From Nematostella vectensis (lineage: Eukaryota > Cnidaria > Anthozoa > Actiniaria > Edwardsiidae): DNA of 64,000 nucleotides. The stretch spans positions 10,754,022 to 10,818,021 of the forward strand of contig NC_064045.1 of assembly GCF_932526225.1 (NCBI RefSeq), written 5' to 3'. The position numbers were made by a program, and so were the translations under genes. Below, piece after piece: positions 49,835 through 56,902 of this stretch (its first letter is position 1; every line of letters starts with the position of its first letter). The notes under the pieces were generated by a model, which was not told the origin of the DNA, searched no databases, and saw only the letters and a program-made list of their open reading frames with translations.

Positions 49835-50164
49835 ATGGAGAACCAAACGGTGAAAGACCCGAAAGTATCCCCCGTAAAGCGAACAACGGATTATAAGTGT
49901 CTTCATGGCAGAGTGAAATATTATTGTAAAGATTGTCACGGATCGCAAATCTGCCCTCACAACCGGAGAAAAACGCGGTGCAGAGAATGTAACGGCGGTA
50001 GCATTTGTGAGCACAGACGAGCAAGATATGTCTGTAAAGACTGCAAGGGGAAAGGGATGTGTGAACACGACAAACAGAGACCCTTTTGTAAGTTATGCGG
50101 AGGGTCTCAAATATGTGAACACGATAGACAAAAGCACCATTGCAGAACGTGTAACGGAAATTAA
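49835..50164 (+). CDS. Cys/His zinc-repeat protein of the Polinton
   Basis: 109 residues if started at the second ATG (MENQTVKD); an upstream in-frame ATG at 49817 abuts the promoter box and is probably leader. The protein is five near-identical 18-residue units of the form C-x-H-x6-C-x2-C-x-G-x-x-I, e.g. ICEHRRARYVCKDCKG and ICEHDRQKHHCRTCNG. The regular Cys/His spacing predicts one zinc per unit. Similar serial CxHxxR...CxxCG repeats occur in large DNA viruses and algae. Nucleic-acid or protein binding is likely, but no enzyme domain is seen. A stem-loop follows the stop. Confidence 0.72.
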   Translation: MENQTVKDPKVSPVKRTTDYKCLHGRVKYYCKDCHGSQICPHNRRKTRCRECNGGSICEHRRARYVCKDCKGKGMCEHDKQRPFCKLCGGSQICEHDRQKHHCRTCNGN

Positions 50165-50179
50165 CATTGACCCACTCAG

Positions 50180-50206
50180 TTTTGTAACGCGTCTCACGTT
50201 ACAAAA
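50180..50206 (+). terminator. Stem-loop between convergent Polinton gene blocks
   Basis: TTTTGTAACG, 7-nt loop, CGTTACAAAA, 16 nt past the zinc-repeat stop. The remainder to 50363 is non-coding. A second small stem (ACATGC...GCATGT, 50348-50364) touches the stop of the opposing gene. Confidence 0.5.
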
Positions 50207-50363
50207 CACATACATTCCTAATCACCCTAACAACTAGCGATTCTGAAAATAGGTTTTGTATTTACATTGAGAGTTCGCGGTCGCCAGGGTGGTCTGGTAT
50301 GCACACGTGAACAGGTATTGTCTTCTTGCGGTACGTCACATCCGTCCACATGCACCCCGCATG

Positions 50364-51890
50364 TTACCGGAATAGATACCAAGCTAAACCAGCCGTAAAG
50401 GCTGTGATCGTGGCAAGGTTAGTTTCGTGCTGTGTGTTCGTGGGTTTAATCACGTCCGGCTTTGGGTTAGTTTTCGCCTCCGGTTCCGGTTTGTGAGCCG
50501 TGACTGACTCGGTATGAGGTAACACAATCTTTGAATGACCCATATTATGTTTTGGGATCGTTTTTATCTCGTTATTTATCGGATTCAACCCCAGTTTCAT
50601 ATCTGTGGTGGCTTTTTGTAACTTGTTATTATAGCCAGCGATCGAAGTGTTGTTATTTATCACAAGATACGATGGACTTAACCAACAGCCGAGGGCGAAA
50701 GCCAGGTCTAGTTTTTGTCTCGCCTGTTGTAAAGCAAACTGATACCGTTGTATACTTTTCGATATACTGTTTTCCACCACCGCGCTTTCAAAGAGTTTCG
50801 TGAAGACCTGTTTCGTTTCCTGAGCTGAACCGCTATCACCGACGATTGACGACCGGGTCTGAACTTGCGCGCCTAGAATACAGTAAACAAAGGCTTCGAT
50901 GCTCTGGTTTATCCTAGACAACCCAGCTTTGGTTAACCCCATTGATTTTTCCGGAAAGAACCACTCATACTGAAACCCAGTTCTAAGGTCTTTCAGGTAC
51001 TCGATCTCAAAGTGATTCATGTGTTCGTGGTCGCTTTTGGCAGCGTCCCATTCGTCGTGTAATTGATCAATGGTGCCATAAGGCTTATACTTGTCGTTAG
51101 AAGATGACAAGCCGTGATAATCATAATTATAAACGTTCCCTAACCCATGATTTATCGGTCCGAGGAACCGGAAATCGTCACCAGTTCGGAATTCTGTTCT
51201 TAGTTTTTGGTAAGCCGCTTCGCTGTAAAAGTTTTTATTCCAACTAAAGAGCCTATCTTTTGGAAGAGGGCATTGTAGCTCGTTTAATATTCGTCTGATA
51301 GTGAAAATGATGTGAAATCTGTAGAATGACCCCACTTGAGAGTCGTCAATCATGTCACGCGTCACACCACATCCAGCAGTCGCGCAAAACATAGCAAAAT
51401 TTAAGGCTTGACTCCAATAACTGAGGTTCGGGGCGTCGAGCCACCTACTAGCCTCCTTTGCTGTTCTGAATACTAGCAAGCTGTCGGTGAATATGTCCCT
51501 AAAAACAAAGTGTGTCTTCAGCTTTGGTGTTATAAAAACATCGAAAGAGACGTAATTATTTCTCGTAGGGTTTTCGTCCCACGGCGATATCTTGTACTCT
51601 GCACGCGCGTCTAGTCTGTATTGTTTTGGGAACCCAAACAGTTGCTGGATCGTTTCCTTGTATGCTTGTGTGTCGTCGGCGACTAGAAAATCCTGGATAT
51701 TCTCGGGTTTCCAGCTATTACCAGGGAAGTGATATAACGTTTTGACTAGATTCCCATTCTTGTCGAATGGATCGTATTCGTCCCCATTGAAAACGAATTG
51801 CACATTGCCGTGCTCGTCGGCAGAGAACCTGAAGCGTGAGTAGTAGGGGTACCTTTTCACAAATTCTGTAAACTTCATCTTATATGACAT
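50364..51890 (-). CDS. 508-residue Polinton protein of unknown function with C-terminal anchor
   Basis: It is the most promoter-distal gene of the virion block. The N-terminal half is rich in aromatic residues and charge (FVKRYPYYSRFRFSADEHG). A Cys-containing segment (ALNFAMFCATAGCGVTRDMI) follows, then a low-complexity Pro/Lys/Thr linker (PEPEAKTNPKPDVIKPTNTQ), and a C-terminal hydrophobic span (TITAFTAGLAWYLF) that could anchor it in a membrane. I do not recognise a domain. The start could be M1 or M5 (51878), which better fits the box-to-ATG spacing. Confidence 0.65.
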   Translation of the reverse strand: MSYKMKFTEFVKRYPYYSRFRFSADEHGNVQFVFNGDEYDPFDKNGNLVKTLYHFPGNSWKPENIQDFLVADDTQAYKETIQQLFGFPKQYRLDARAEYKISPWDENPTRNNYVSFDVFITPKLKTHFVFRDIFTDSLLVFRTAKEASRWLDAPNLSYWSQALNFAMFCATAGCGVTRDMIDDSQVGSFYRFHIIFTIRRILNELQCPLPKDRLFSWNKNFYSEAAYQKLRTEFRTGDDFRFLGPINHGLGNVYNYDYHGLSSSNDKYKPYGTIDQLHDEWDAAKSDHEHMNHFEIEYLKDLRTGFQYEWFFPEKSMGLTKAGLSRINQSIEAFVYCILGAQVQTRSSIVGDSGSAQETKQVFTKLFESAVVENSISKSIQRYQFALQQARQKLDLAFALGCWLSPSYLVINNNTSIAGYNNKLQKATTDMKLGLNPINNEIKTIPKHNMGHSKIVLPHTESVTAHKPEPEAKTNPKPDVIKPTNTQHETNLATITAFTAGLAWYLFR

Positions 51891-51896
51891 ATAAGA

Positions 51897-51908
51897 TGTT
51901 TTTAAATC
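51897..51908 (-). promoter_or_regulatory. Promoter box of the 508-residue gene
   Basis: GATTTAAAAACATC on the minus strand, 8-20 nt before the two candidate ATGs. It is the same late-type word as before the gene at 56155. Confidence 0.5.
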
Positions 51909-51968
51909 AGTCCTTTACGCATCTCAATTCATAGATCCATCCGACGGGAGTTCTCTCGTACAGAAATT

Positions 51969-52574
51969 TCACCGAGCGGGTCGACTCGCCAGGTCTTTCA
52001 AAATCTCTTCTCTTACTGTTTCCCTCAGCTTGGTAATGTTTACGTTTTTTTCGTCCTCTCTTACCGACTTTTGACGGATCTGGAGCTTTAGAGCCTCAAA
52101 CTTGTCCACCTCGTTCAAGATTAAAGAGAACTCTTCGTCTGATATTTTGTTGTCTTTTAAAGCTTTAGAGACCAGGTCGCGTATGCTATTTACTTTTGCC
52201 TTTGCCATCGCCGCTGTTTGGTCGTGCTTGGAGACTTTTTGCGACAGCCGTTTAGAAACCGCCGCACAGCCTACAGAGGTGAGACCGGAAACACCAGCCA
52301 GAGCGCCTAACGGAACTCCGACGATGATACCAAAACCCGACAGAGAAGTTCCTAAACCACTAGACCCAAGAATGACGGATGCGAGTCCTAAGACCACACT
52401 TACCTTTGAAAACACGCTCTGCGCTCGTTTATACTTTTTCCTCACATTCTCGTAATGTTTAACTTCTTGTTCCAAACTTCCCAAAACATCGTGGGTCTTT
52501 TGAAGCCTGAAGTTATCACCCGAGGGGCTGACCCCTCGGGGTACGTTCGGGTAGATTGAGTTGTACTCTTCCAT
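51969..52574 (-). CDS. Conserved Polinton protein with hydrophobic core
   Basis: 201 residues. A charged helical N-terminus (EVKHYENVRKKYKRA) leads into a long Gly/Val/Leu-rich hydrophobic core (VVLGLASVILGSSGLGTSL, then IIVGVPLGALAGVSGLTSVG). A helical C-terminus follows, with KALKDNKISDEEFSLILNEV. Proteins of this layout are common in cnidarian Polintons and are probably membrane-associated virion components, but no function is proven. Near the N-terminus VPRGVSPSGD is encoded by one copy of the element's GC-rich palindromic repeat (52519-52543). Confidence 0.68.
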   Translation of the reverse strand: MEEYNSIYPNVPRGVSPSGDNFRLQKTHDVLGSLEQEVKHYENVRKKYKRAQSVFSKVSVVLGLASVILGSSGLGTSLSGFGIIVGVPLGALAGVSGLTSVGCAAVSKRLSQKVSKHDQTAAMAKAKVNSIRDLVSKALKDNKISDEEFSLILNEVDKFEALKLQIRQKSVREDEKNVNITKLRETVREEILKDLASRPAR

Positions 52575-52597
52575 AGCTTTATTATGGGGAGAGTTTA

Positions 52598-52606
52598 TTC
52601 TTTAAG
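52598..52606 (-). promoter_or_regulatory. Promoter box of the 201-residue gene
   Basis: CTTAAAGAA, about 24 nt before the ATG. It overlaps the 3' end of the penton-like gene. Confidence 0.55.
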
Positions 52607-53225
52607 TGATTTCTAAAATTAGACGTATCGGGTAGAGACCGCGCTCTATTGTGTTTCCGTCACCGCCCTTTATACTAAGACGGAGACTACTCACGTAACC
52701 GACTGATGTGGTACTAACCCGTACCGGATCGCTCGGATTGAGGTATATCTTTCCTTCATCAAGCTCTACACTTGCTAGGACTTGTGAGGGAGCTCCTTGT
52801 TGGAGGGAGTCGGACGCGTTCACAAGATCGCAGTGGATAAAAATAGCCTCGTGACCTATCATCTTTATCTTGTGGCGAGTGTTTGCTTCCAGCTCCCTGG
52901 TCTTGAGTCCTAACAGGCAGGCAAGCGGCTCATTCAACACAACGTTTCGATGAGCTTCGAGCGACGAGTCTCTAATAGAGATTGGCTGTTCACCGAGACG
53001 CATACCCCCATCTATTTGAAGTTTTAGCGTCTCGATCGTATACTGCCCCGCGGGGATCCTAAGGATAATGTTCTCACCGTCGGAGACCGTTCCCTCGCTT
53101 GAGAGACTGTTACAACGATTATGAAACGCACATCCTCGCAGCGCAATAAACCGCGGCTTTTCAATAGGGTGTTCTAAATAGATAGTAAAGTCACCAACGT
53201 TCCCTTCGATGTAGAGTAATACCAT
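52602..53225 (-). CDS. Probable minor capsid (penton-base-like) protein
   Basis: 207 residues. The sequence is beta-rich with short alternating segments (IIRIP-type strands, AIFIHCDLVNASDSLQ, then LASVELDEGKIYLNP) and ends in a strand pair (VSSLRLSIKGGDG...RLILEIT), as expected for a single jelly roll. In Polintons the minor capsid protein has this fold and forms the icosahedral vertices. IHCDL followed by a disordered loop is a recurrent feature of this protein in invertebrate Polintons. Its promoter lies inside the last codons of the upstream gene. Confidence 0.68.
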   Translation of the reverse strand: MVLLYIEGNVGDFTIYLEHPIEKPRFIALRGCAFHNRCNSLSSEGTVSDGENIILRIPAGQYTIETLKLQIDGGMRLGEQPISIRDSSLEAHRNVVLNEPLACLLGLKTRELEANTRHKIKMIGHEAIFIHCDLVNASDSLQQGAPSQVLASVELDEGKIYLNPSDPVRVSTTSVGYVSSLRLSIKGGDGNTIERGLYPIRLILEIT

Positions 53226-53228
53226 TTG

Positions 53229-54251
53229 TTATGATTTCCGTCTCCTTTTAAATCGTTCTACGAAATACAAGACGACAGCGACGATGAGAAGCCATGCGTT
53301 TTTAGCTAAAAAGCCTACGACTTCACCCGCCGTTCTAAATATGAAACTGGCTATCGCACCAACCATTCCTGGGAGTATTTCTCCTAGTTTCTTGCCTATT
53401 GTTTTCAGACCGTCTCCAACGCCTTTTGCGACACTTGTCAAACCCGTCTTCAGGTTAGAGACGATAACACCGATAACAACGCCCACAGCGGTAACCACAG
53501 CAACGGTGGTGAATCCGTATTTCTTAAAAATCGCTTTGACACGATCTTTCAACGACATTCTCTCTTCAAGATTTTCTCTCTCCAATTGATTCTCTTCCAA
53601 AGTTTCATCTATGACAGAATTTCTTTCGCTGAGCTCTTCATTTTTACGATCTATAGCTCTTAGTCTTTCTTGGTTAGTTGTTTCACTTCGTTCCTCATTA
53701 TTTTTTCTCATTTGCTCGGTGTTTCTCTCTTCTTCTTCTCTGAGTGTATTACCTGTAGCGTCTAGTTCATCGAGTTGAATCTGAATTTGCTTGTACTTTC
53801 CGGATCTGATTTTGGCGTCAACACTCTTCCGCACCGTTCTATCCTCATTATACAACCTTTCTGGTCTAGTCCAACCACCTTTTCTTGCAGAAAAGAAGGA
53901 AATGAATTGTTTTCCTCTTTCATCCGTTGAAATCTGAACTAAATTTTCATCAAGATCTGGATATTTCGATAACAAAAGGTCTACCCTAAGTGCGTCCGTT
54001 GAAGAAGAACCCCCCATATTCTGTAATTCCATGTACTTGGGGACAGCCCTCCCGGGGTTTCGTGTTTTCCATAAATCAATCAACCTCCTACTCACATAGC
54101 TTGCACCTCTACCAAATCTGTTTGAGATCCTCTCACTCCATGATTCTCTTCCCTCACCATCGTTTGGAATAAGAGAATCATATTCTTCGTCCACGGTAGT
54201 ATTCAAATCTTCTCTACCTTCTTCTGTTGTGGGATCAAAATCTATATCCAT
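53229..54251 (-). CDS. Coiled-coil membrane protein of the Polinton virion block
   Basis: 340 residues. The acidic N-terminus (DIDFDPTTEEGREDL) is followed by a basic region, then a long Glu/Arg/Asn-rich coiled coil (about 165-235). Next come two hydrophobic spans separated by an amphipathic Gly/Lys stretch (VVTAVGVVIGVIVSNL, GVGDGLKTIGKKLGEILPG) and a final membrane span (NAWLLIVAVVLYFVERF) with a basic tail. The layout recurs in cnidarian Polintons. The amphipathic part suggests membrane interaction during entry or assembly, but this is inference. Codons RFKRRRKS at the end contain the promoter box (TTTAAAAGG) of the next gene. Confidence 0.68.
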   Translation of the reverse strand: MDIDFDPTTEEGREDLNTTVDEEYDSLIPNDGEGRESWSERISNRFGRGASYVSRRLIDLWKTRNPGRAVPKYMELQNMGGSSSTDALRVDLLLSKYPDLDENLVQISTDERGKQFISFFSARKGGWTRPERLYNEDRTVRKSVDAKIRSGKYKQIQIQLDELDATGNTLREEEERNTEQMRKNNEERSETTNQERLRAIDRKNEELSERNSVIDETLEENQLERENLEERMSLKDRVKAIFKKYGFTTVAVVTAVGVVIGVIVSNLKTGLTSVAKGVGDGLKTIGKKLGEILPGMVGAIASFIFRTAGEVVGFLAKNAWLLIVAVVLYFVERFKRRRKS

Positions 54252-54276
54252 TTCTTATTTTGTTTGAAGATAAGAA

Positions 54277-54285
54277 ATCTTTAAG
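54277..54285 (-). promoter_or_regulatory. Promoter box of the coiled-coil gene
   Basis: CTTAAAGAT, about 26 nt before the ATG at 54251. Confidence 0.6.
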
Positions 54286-54306
54286 TGATCTTTACACCGA
54301 ATATGC

Positions 54307-54723
54307 TCAGAGCCATTTACTCGCTGCATAGCCAAGGGCTAACATTCCACCTCCAACATATGCCATCTCTCCCATCTTTTGGTTGCTACTCGGTCTGTAG
54401 TAATCTGAGAGCTCAGGCTCTTTCAAATCAAAATCTGGATGTGTTTGAGCGTATAGTTTGAAGGCCTGATCGGTCTCCTTATCATTCTGGTCTGCACGAA
54501 GTTTATTATTATATTCTTCCCCCAACCAATCCTGGTATTCCTGTCGTTTTTTCTGCCAATCACCCATTGCTTGTTGATACTTTTCAAGCGCTTTATCGTG
54601 TCTTATTTTTTCTTTATCAACATGAGTAGCGTCAGAAGATAAGTATCTCGCTAGGTAACTCCCTCCAACGAATGCCGTCGCATTAAGAATAGCTCCACCA
54701 ATCATAAATGCTATACTCGCCAT
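54307..54723 (-). CDS. Conserved small Polinton membrane protein
   Basis: 138 residues with hydrophobic ends (MASIAFMIGGAILNATAFVG and YVGGGMLALGYAASKWL) around a charged helical centre (KALEKYQQAMGDWQKKRQEY). The same architecture occurs repeatedly in cnidarian Polintons. No enzymatic motif. It probably belongs to the virion or its assembly, by position among capsid genes. Confidence 0.62.
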   Translation of the reverse strand: MASIAFMIGGAILNATAFVGGSYLARYLSSDATHVDKEKIRHDKALEKYQQAMGDWQKKRQEYQDWLGEEYNNKLRADQNDKETDQAFKLYAQTHPDFDLKEPELSDYYRPSSNQKMGEMAYVGGGMLALGYAASKWL

Positions 54724-54742
54724 TTATTAATCAATCTATAAG

Positions 54743-54751
54743 ATCTTTAAG
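54743..54751 (-). promoter_or_regulatory. Promoter box of the 138-residue gene
   Basis: CTTAAAGAT, about 20 nt before the ATG. Confidence 0.6.
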
Positions 54752-54755
54752 TCGC

Positions 54756-54980
54756 CTACAGCGGTTTTGGCAAAATCTTTTGTGTTTCCAGATAATCTTT
54801 CAGATACATACTACCGGACAGGACAGCAACCCATTTAGCGTAGTTTGTAACACTTGACGAAGGGTCGCTGATGAATGACTCTTTCATAGCCTTTTTAGCA
54901 ACATAACCCATACCGGCGGCTAATCCGATGATGACTGCTGAGTCGGTGATCGTTTTCACAAGTTTGTTTTCAGTTGACAT
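54756..54980 (-). CDS. 74-residue Polinton membrane protein
   Basis: Two moderate hydrophobic helices (SAVIIGLAAGMGYVAKKA and YAKWVAVLSGSMYL). It is packed 5 nt from the next gene's promoter box. No family recognised. Confidence 0.55.
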   Translation of the reverse strand: MSTENKLVKTITDSAVIIGLAAGMGYVAKKAMKESFISDPSSSVTNYAKWVAVLSGSMYLKDYLETQKILPKPL

Positions 54981-55006
54981 GATTTTATTTATTACAGATT
55001 CAGATA

Positions 55007-55015
55007 ATCTTTAAA
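55007..55015 (-). promoter_or_regulatory. Promoter box of the 74-residue gene
   Basis: TTTAAAGAT followed by TATC, about 27 nt before the ATG. It abuts the stop codon of the preceding gene. Confidence 0.6.
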
Positions 55016-55468
55016 TCACAACATTCCTATTTTCGGCGTCGCGTTCGGGAGGCTAGCCCCTCGAGCTCCCCCTAGGTGGGAGGTGGGTCTCCCAAGAGTT
55101 TCGGCCTCGTTGACGTTAATCTTAGACGGTTCGCCCTCTTTCTTTTTGTAAAAACGTATATACATATCCAATGCGGTAAACCCTATTCCAACTAGAGACA
55201 GTACAGTTGTAAACGATAGCTCTGGAATCCAAGCGTCCGAGAGGCTAGCCCCTCGAGCTCCCCCTTGGTGGGGTGTCTTCGCCTGTGTAGTGTCTTCTGA
55301 ACTCGCCTCCGCCTCACGTTTCATTTCCCTAGCAAGTGCTTCTCTAGCCCTCCTATTAACTTCGGCAGCTCTCTTACCAGCAGCGACTTTTTTAGGATCT
55401 TTCTCCTTGCTTTTTGTCGGTTGTGGGTTCCTAGTAATCTGTTCGACCTCCTGATTTTCGTCAGACAT
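55016..55468 (-). CDS. Basic single-pass membrane protein of the Polinton
   Basis: 150 residues. A Lys/Arg/Glu-rich N-terminal half (KKVAAGKRAAEVNRRAREAL) is followed by one hydrophobic span (FTTVLSLVGIGFTALDMYI) and a short tail. The peptide GGARGASL occurs twice (about residues 69 and 133); both are encoded by copies of the GC-rich palindromic repeat (55047-55080, 55239-55271), inserted without breaking the frame. Function unknown; the basic half might contact DNA. Confidence 0.6.
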   Translation of the reverse strand: MSDENQEVEQITRNPQPTKSKEKDPKKVAAGKRAAEVNRRAREALAREMKREAEASSEDTTQAKTPHQGGARGASLSDAWIPELSFTTVLSLVGIGFTALDMYIRFYKKKEGEPSKINVNEAETLGRPTSHLGGARGASLPNATPKIGML

Positions 55469-55498
55469 TTCTTATTTCGATTTACAATAAGAAACATA

Positions 55499-55507
55499 AT
55501 CTTTAAA
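55499..55507 (-). promoter_or_regulatory. Promoter box of the 150-residue gene
   Basis: TTTAAAGATTATG, about 31 nt before the ATG at 55468. Confidence 0.6.
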
Positions 55508-55517
55508 TGGCGTCTTA

Positions 55518-55660
55518 GCAGTTTGCTCAAGAGTTTGCTCAGTTGTGCTCAAGAGTTTGCTCAGTTGTGCTCAAGAGTTTACTCAGTTGTGCTCAGTTGT
55601 GTTCAAGAGTTTGCTCAGTTGTGTTCAGTTGTGCTCAAGAGTTTGCTCAGTTGTGCTCGA
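55518..55660. repeat. 22-bp tandem array at the 3' end of a Polinton gene
   Basis: Units read GAGTTTGCTCAGTTGTGCTC with variants, 6-7 copies. The array supplies the last codons (EQTLEHN) and stop of the gene at 55625 and continues as its 3' untranslated region; 22 bp is not a multiple of three. Confidence 0.8.
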
Positions 55661-56155
55661 AACTTCTTGAAGTTTGTTGGAAGTCTCCTGTGAAGAAGGT
55701 GTTAGTTTAACATGCTTAGCGACCCGGAAGAGGGCACTAGCAAGTGCTACCATCCTTCCTCCCTTCAATACCAAGAGACCTGCAAAGTTTGACAATTCGC
55801 GTTTAACCAACTCGTCGTTCTGTAAGTCTTTGCTAAGCGCTTCGGTGTCATCTACAGGAACCACGTAGGAAATGACTTGAGACAGTACTTGAAGTGCTGA
55901 TTCTACTAATCCATCAGTAACTTGCTTGCCTAAGACAGTCTGGTAGCGAACAAAGTACTTTTCGACGTCTCTCGCCGAGAGCTTCTTGATATCACCAAGA
56001 CTCATACCAACACCAAGAAATTCCTTCGTAGTCCCAAGAGATGCGAGAATAGCCAGCGATTCTCGTTTGACTTCAACATCATCTTCGGGAGGCGCACCCC
56101 TCGAGCTCCCCTTAGACTCAGGTTCCTCTTCCATATAATCCTCAATGCTTGCCAT
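55625..56155 (-). CDS. Polinton protein of unknown function (176 residues)
   Basis: The ATG at 56155 (MASIEDYMEEE) is preferred; the frame is open 21 nt further but without an ATG. The acidic N-terminus contains SSRGAPPED, encoded by a GC-rich palindromic repeat copy (56090-56112). The rest is predicted helical (LAILASLGTTKEFLGVGMSL, LSQVISYVVPVDDTEALSKD). It lies between the packaging ATPase and the membrane proteins. No family recognised. Confidence 0.58.
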   Translation of the reverse strand: MASIEDYMEEEPESKGSSRGAPPEDDVEVKRESLAILASLGTTKEFLGVGMSLGDIKKLSARDVEKYFVRYQTVLGKQVTDGLVESALQVLSQVISYVVPVDDTEALSKDLQNDELVKRELSNFAGLLVLKGGRMVALASALFRVAKHVKLTPSSQETSNKLQEVSSTTEQTLEHN

Positions 56156-56178
56156 CTTATTTTGTAAGTAGACCAAGA

Positions 56179-56193
56179 TGTTTTTAAACCACT
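56179..56193 (-). promoter_or_regulatory. Promoter box of the 176-residue gene
   Basis: AAGTGGTTTAAAAACATC, about 24 nt before the ATG. It combines the AAGTGG prefix of the non-structural class with the AAAAAC core of the virion class. Confidence 0.55.
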
Positions 56194-56240
56194 TCGAGGG
56201 GCTGGCCCCTAGAGCTCCCCAACTTTTCTCTAATCAGGGC

Positions 56241-56867
56241 TCACCGCGTGGCAGGAATCTCCAAATAACGTTGGAATGGATGTCGTAGGCAGAAACAGAG
56301 TCTGGAATACTTTTCAGTTTTCAGCAGTTCTACGAACTTTTTACGAGTCTCGGCGTCTAAGTCACCCCCATAATCTTCAAACAGTGTTTTGGTACCGATT
56401 TGAGATGGATTATGGAATGTAACCACGCAGGCGACGTTATCACGGAAGGGCTTTGCTATGGATGTTAATTGTTGCGTCAATACCCACACTGATAACCCAT
56501 CGTGTCTCCCTGAGAACGCTAGATCGATAAACTTGTTCGAGCGTTGCTTTAGATCTTTCGATACAGCACAGTCATCCAAAACGAGTAACGTATTTGTACC
56601 AGAAAACAGCACCGCACAATCTGTTAGTAACTCGTTAATCTCATCGGTGTTACTAGAATCCGGTGATAATACCAAGAAACGTTTATCCCCGTGAGCAAAT
56701 CCACGATAGGACTTATTTTTCGCATAAGTCGGACAAATCAACACAATGTATTCAAACACATGCCGGAACGGCCCTCGAAGCTGTTCCGTGAGGTACTTTG
56801 TCTTCCCACAATTAGTAGGTCCTGTGATAATACAATGAAAAGGAACTTTTTCCCGTAATTCTTCCAT
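56241..56867 (-). CDS. Genome-packaging ATPase (A32/FtsK-HerA type)
   Basis: 208 residues from the ATG at 56867 (MEELREKVPF). The frame extends to a GTG at 56888, which sits inside the promoter box and is unlikely to be used. Walker A is GPTNCGKTKY, Walker B is LLVLDDC, and the SGRHDGLSVWVLTQQ segment supplies the sensor motif. The family packages DNA into double-jelly-roll capsids of Polintons, virophages, adeno-like and large DNA viruses. It lies directly downstream of the major capsid gene, as is common. Confidence 0.88.
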   Translation of the reverse strand: MEELREKVPFHCIITGPTNCGKTKYLTEQLRGPFRHVFEYIVLICPTYAKNKSYRGFAHGDKRFLVLSPDSSNTDEINELLTDCAVLFSGTNTLLVLDDCAVSKDLKQRSNKFIDLAFSGRHDGLSVWVLTQQLTSIAKPFRDNVACVVTFHNPSQIGTKTLFEDYGGDLDAETRKKFVELLKTEKYSRLCFCLRHPFQRYLEIPATR

Positions 56868-56888
56868 TCTTTTTGTATTATCACACAA

Positions 56889-56902
56889 GTCTTTTTTAAT
56901 AC
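56889..56902 (-). promoter_or_regulatory. Promoter box of the packaging ATPase gene
   Basis: ATTAAAAAAGACTTG. It overlaps the TAA stop codon of the capsid gene. Confidence 0.5.

Noticed and set aside
52102-53589. Plus-strand frames within the virion block
   Set aside because: Shadows of the minus-strand coding sequences, without promoter boxes.
56868-56888. Upstream GTG start for the packaging ATPase
   Set aside because: It sits in the promoter box and adds no conserved residues; the ATG at 56867 fits the spacing of the other genes.
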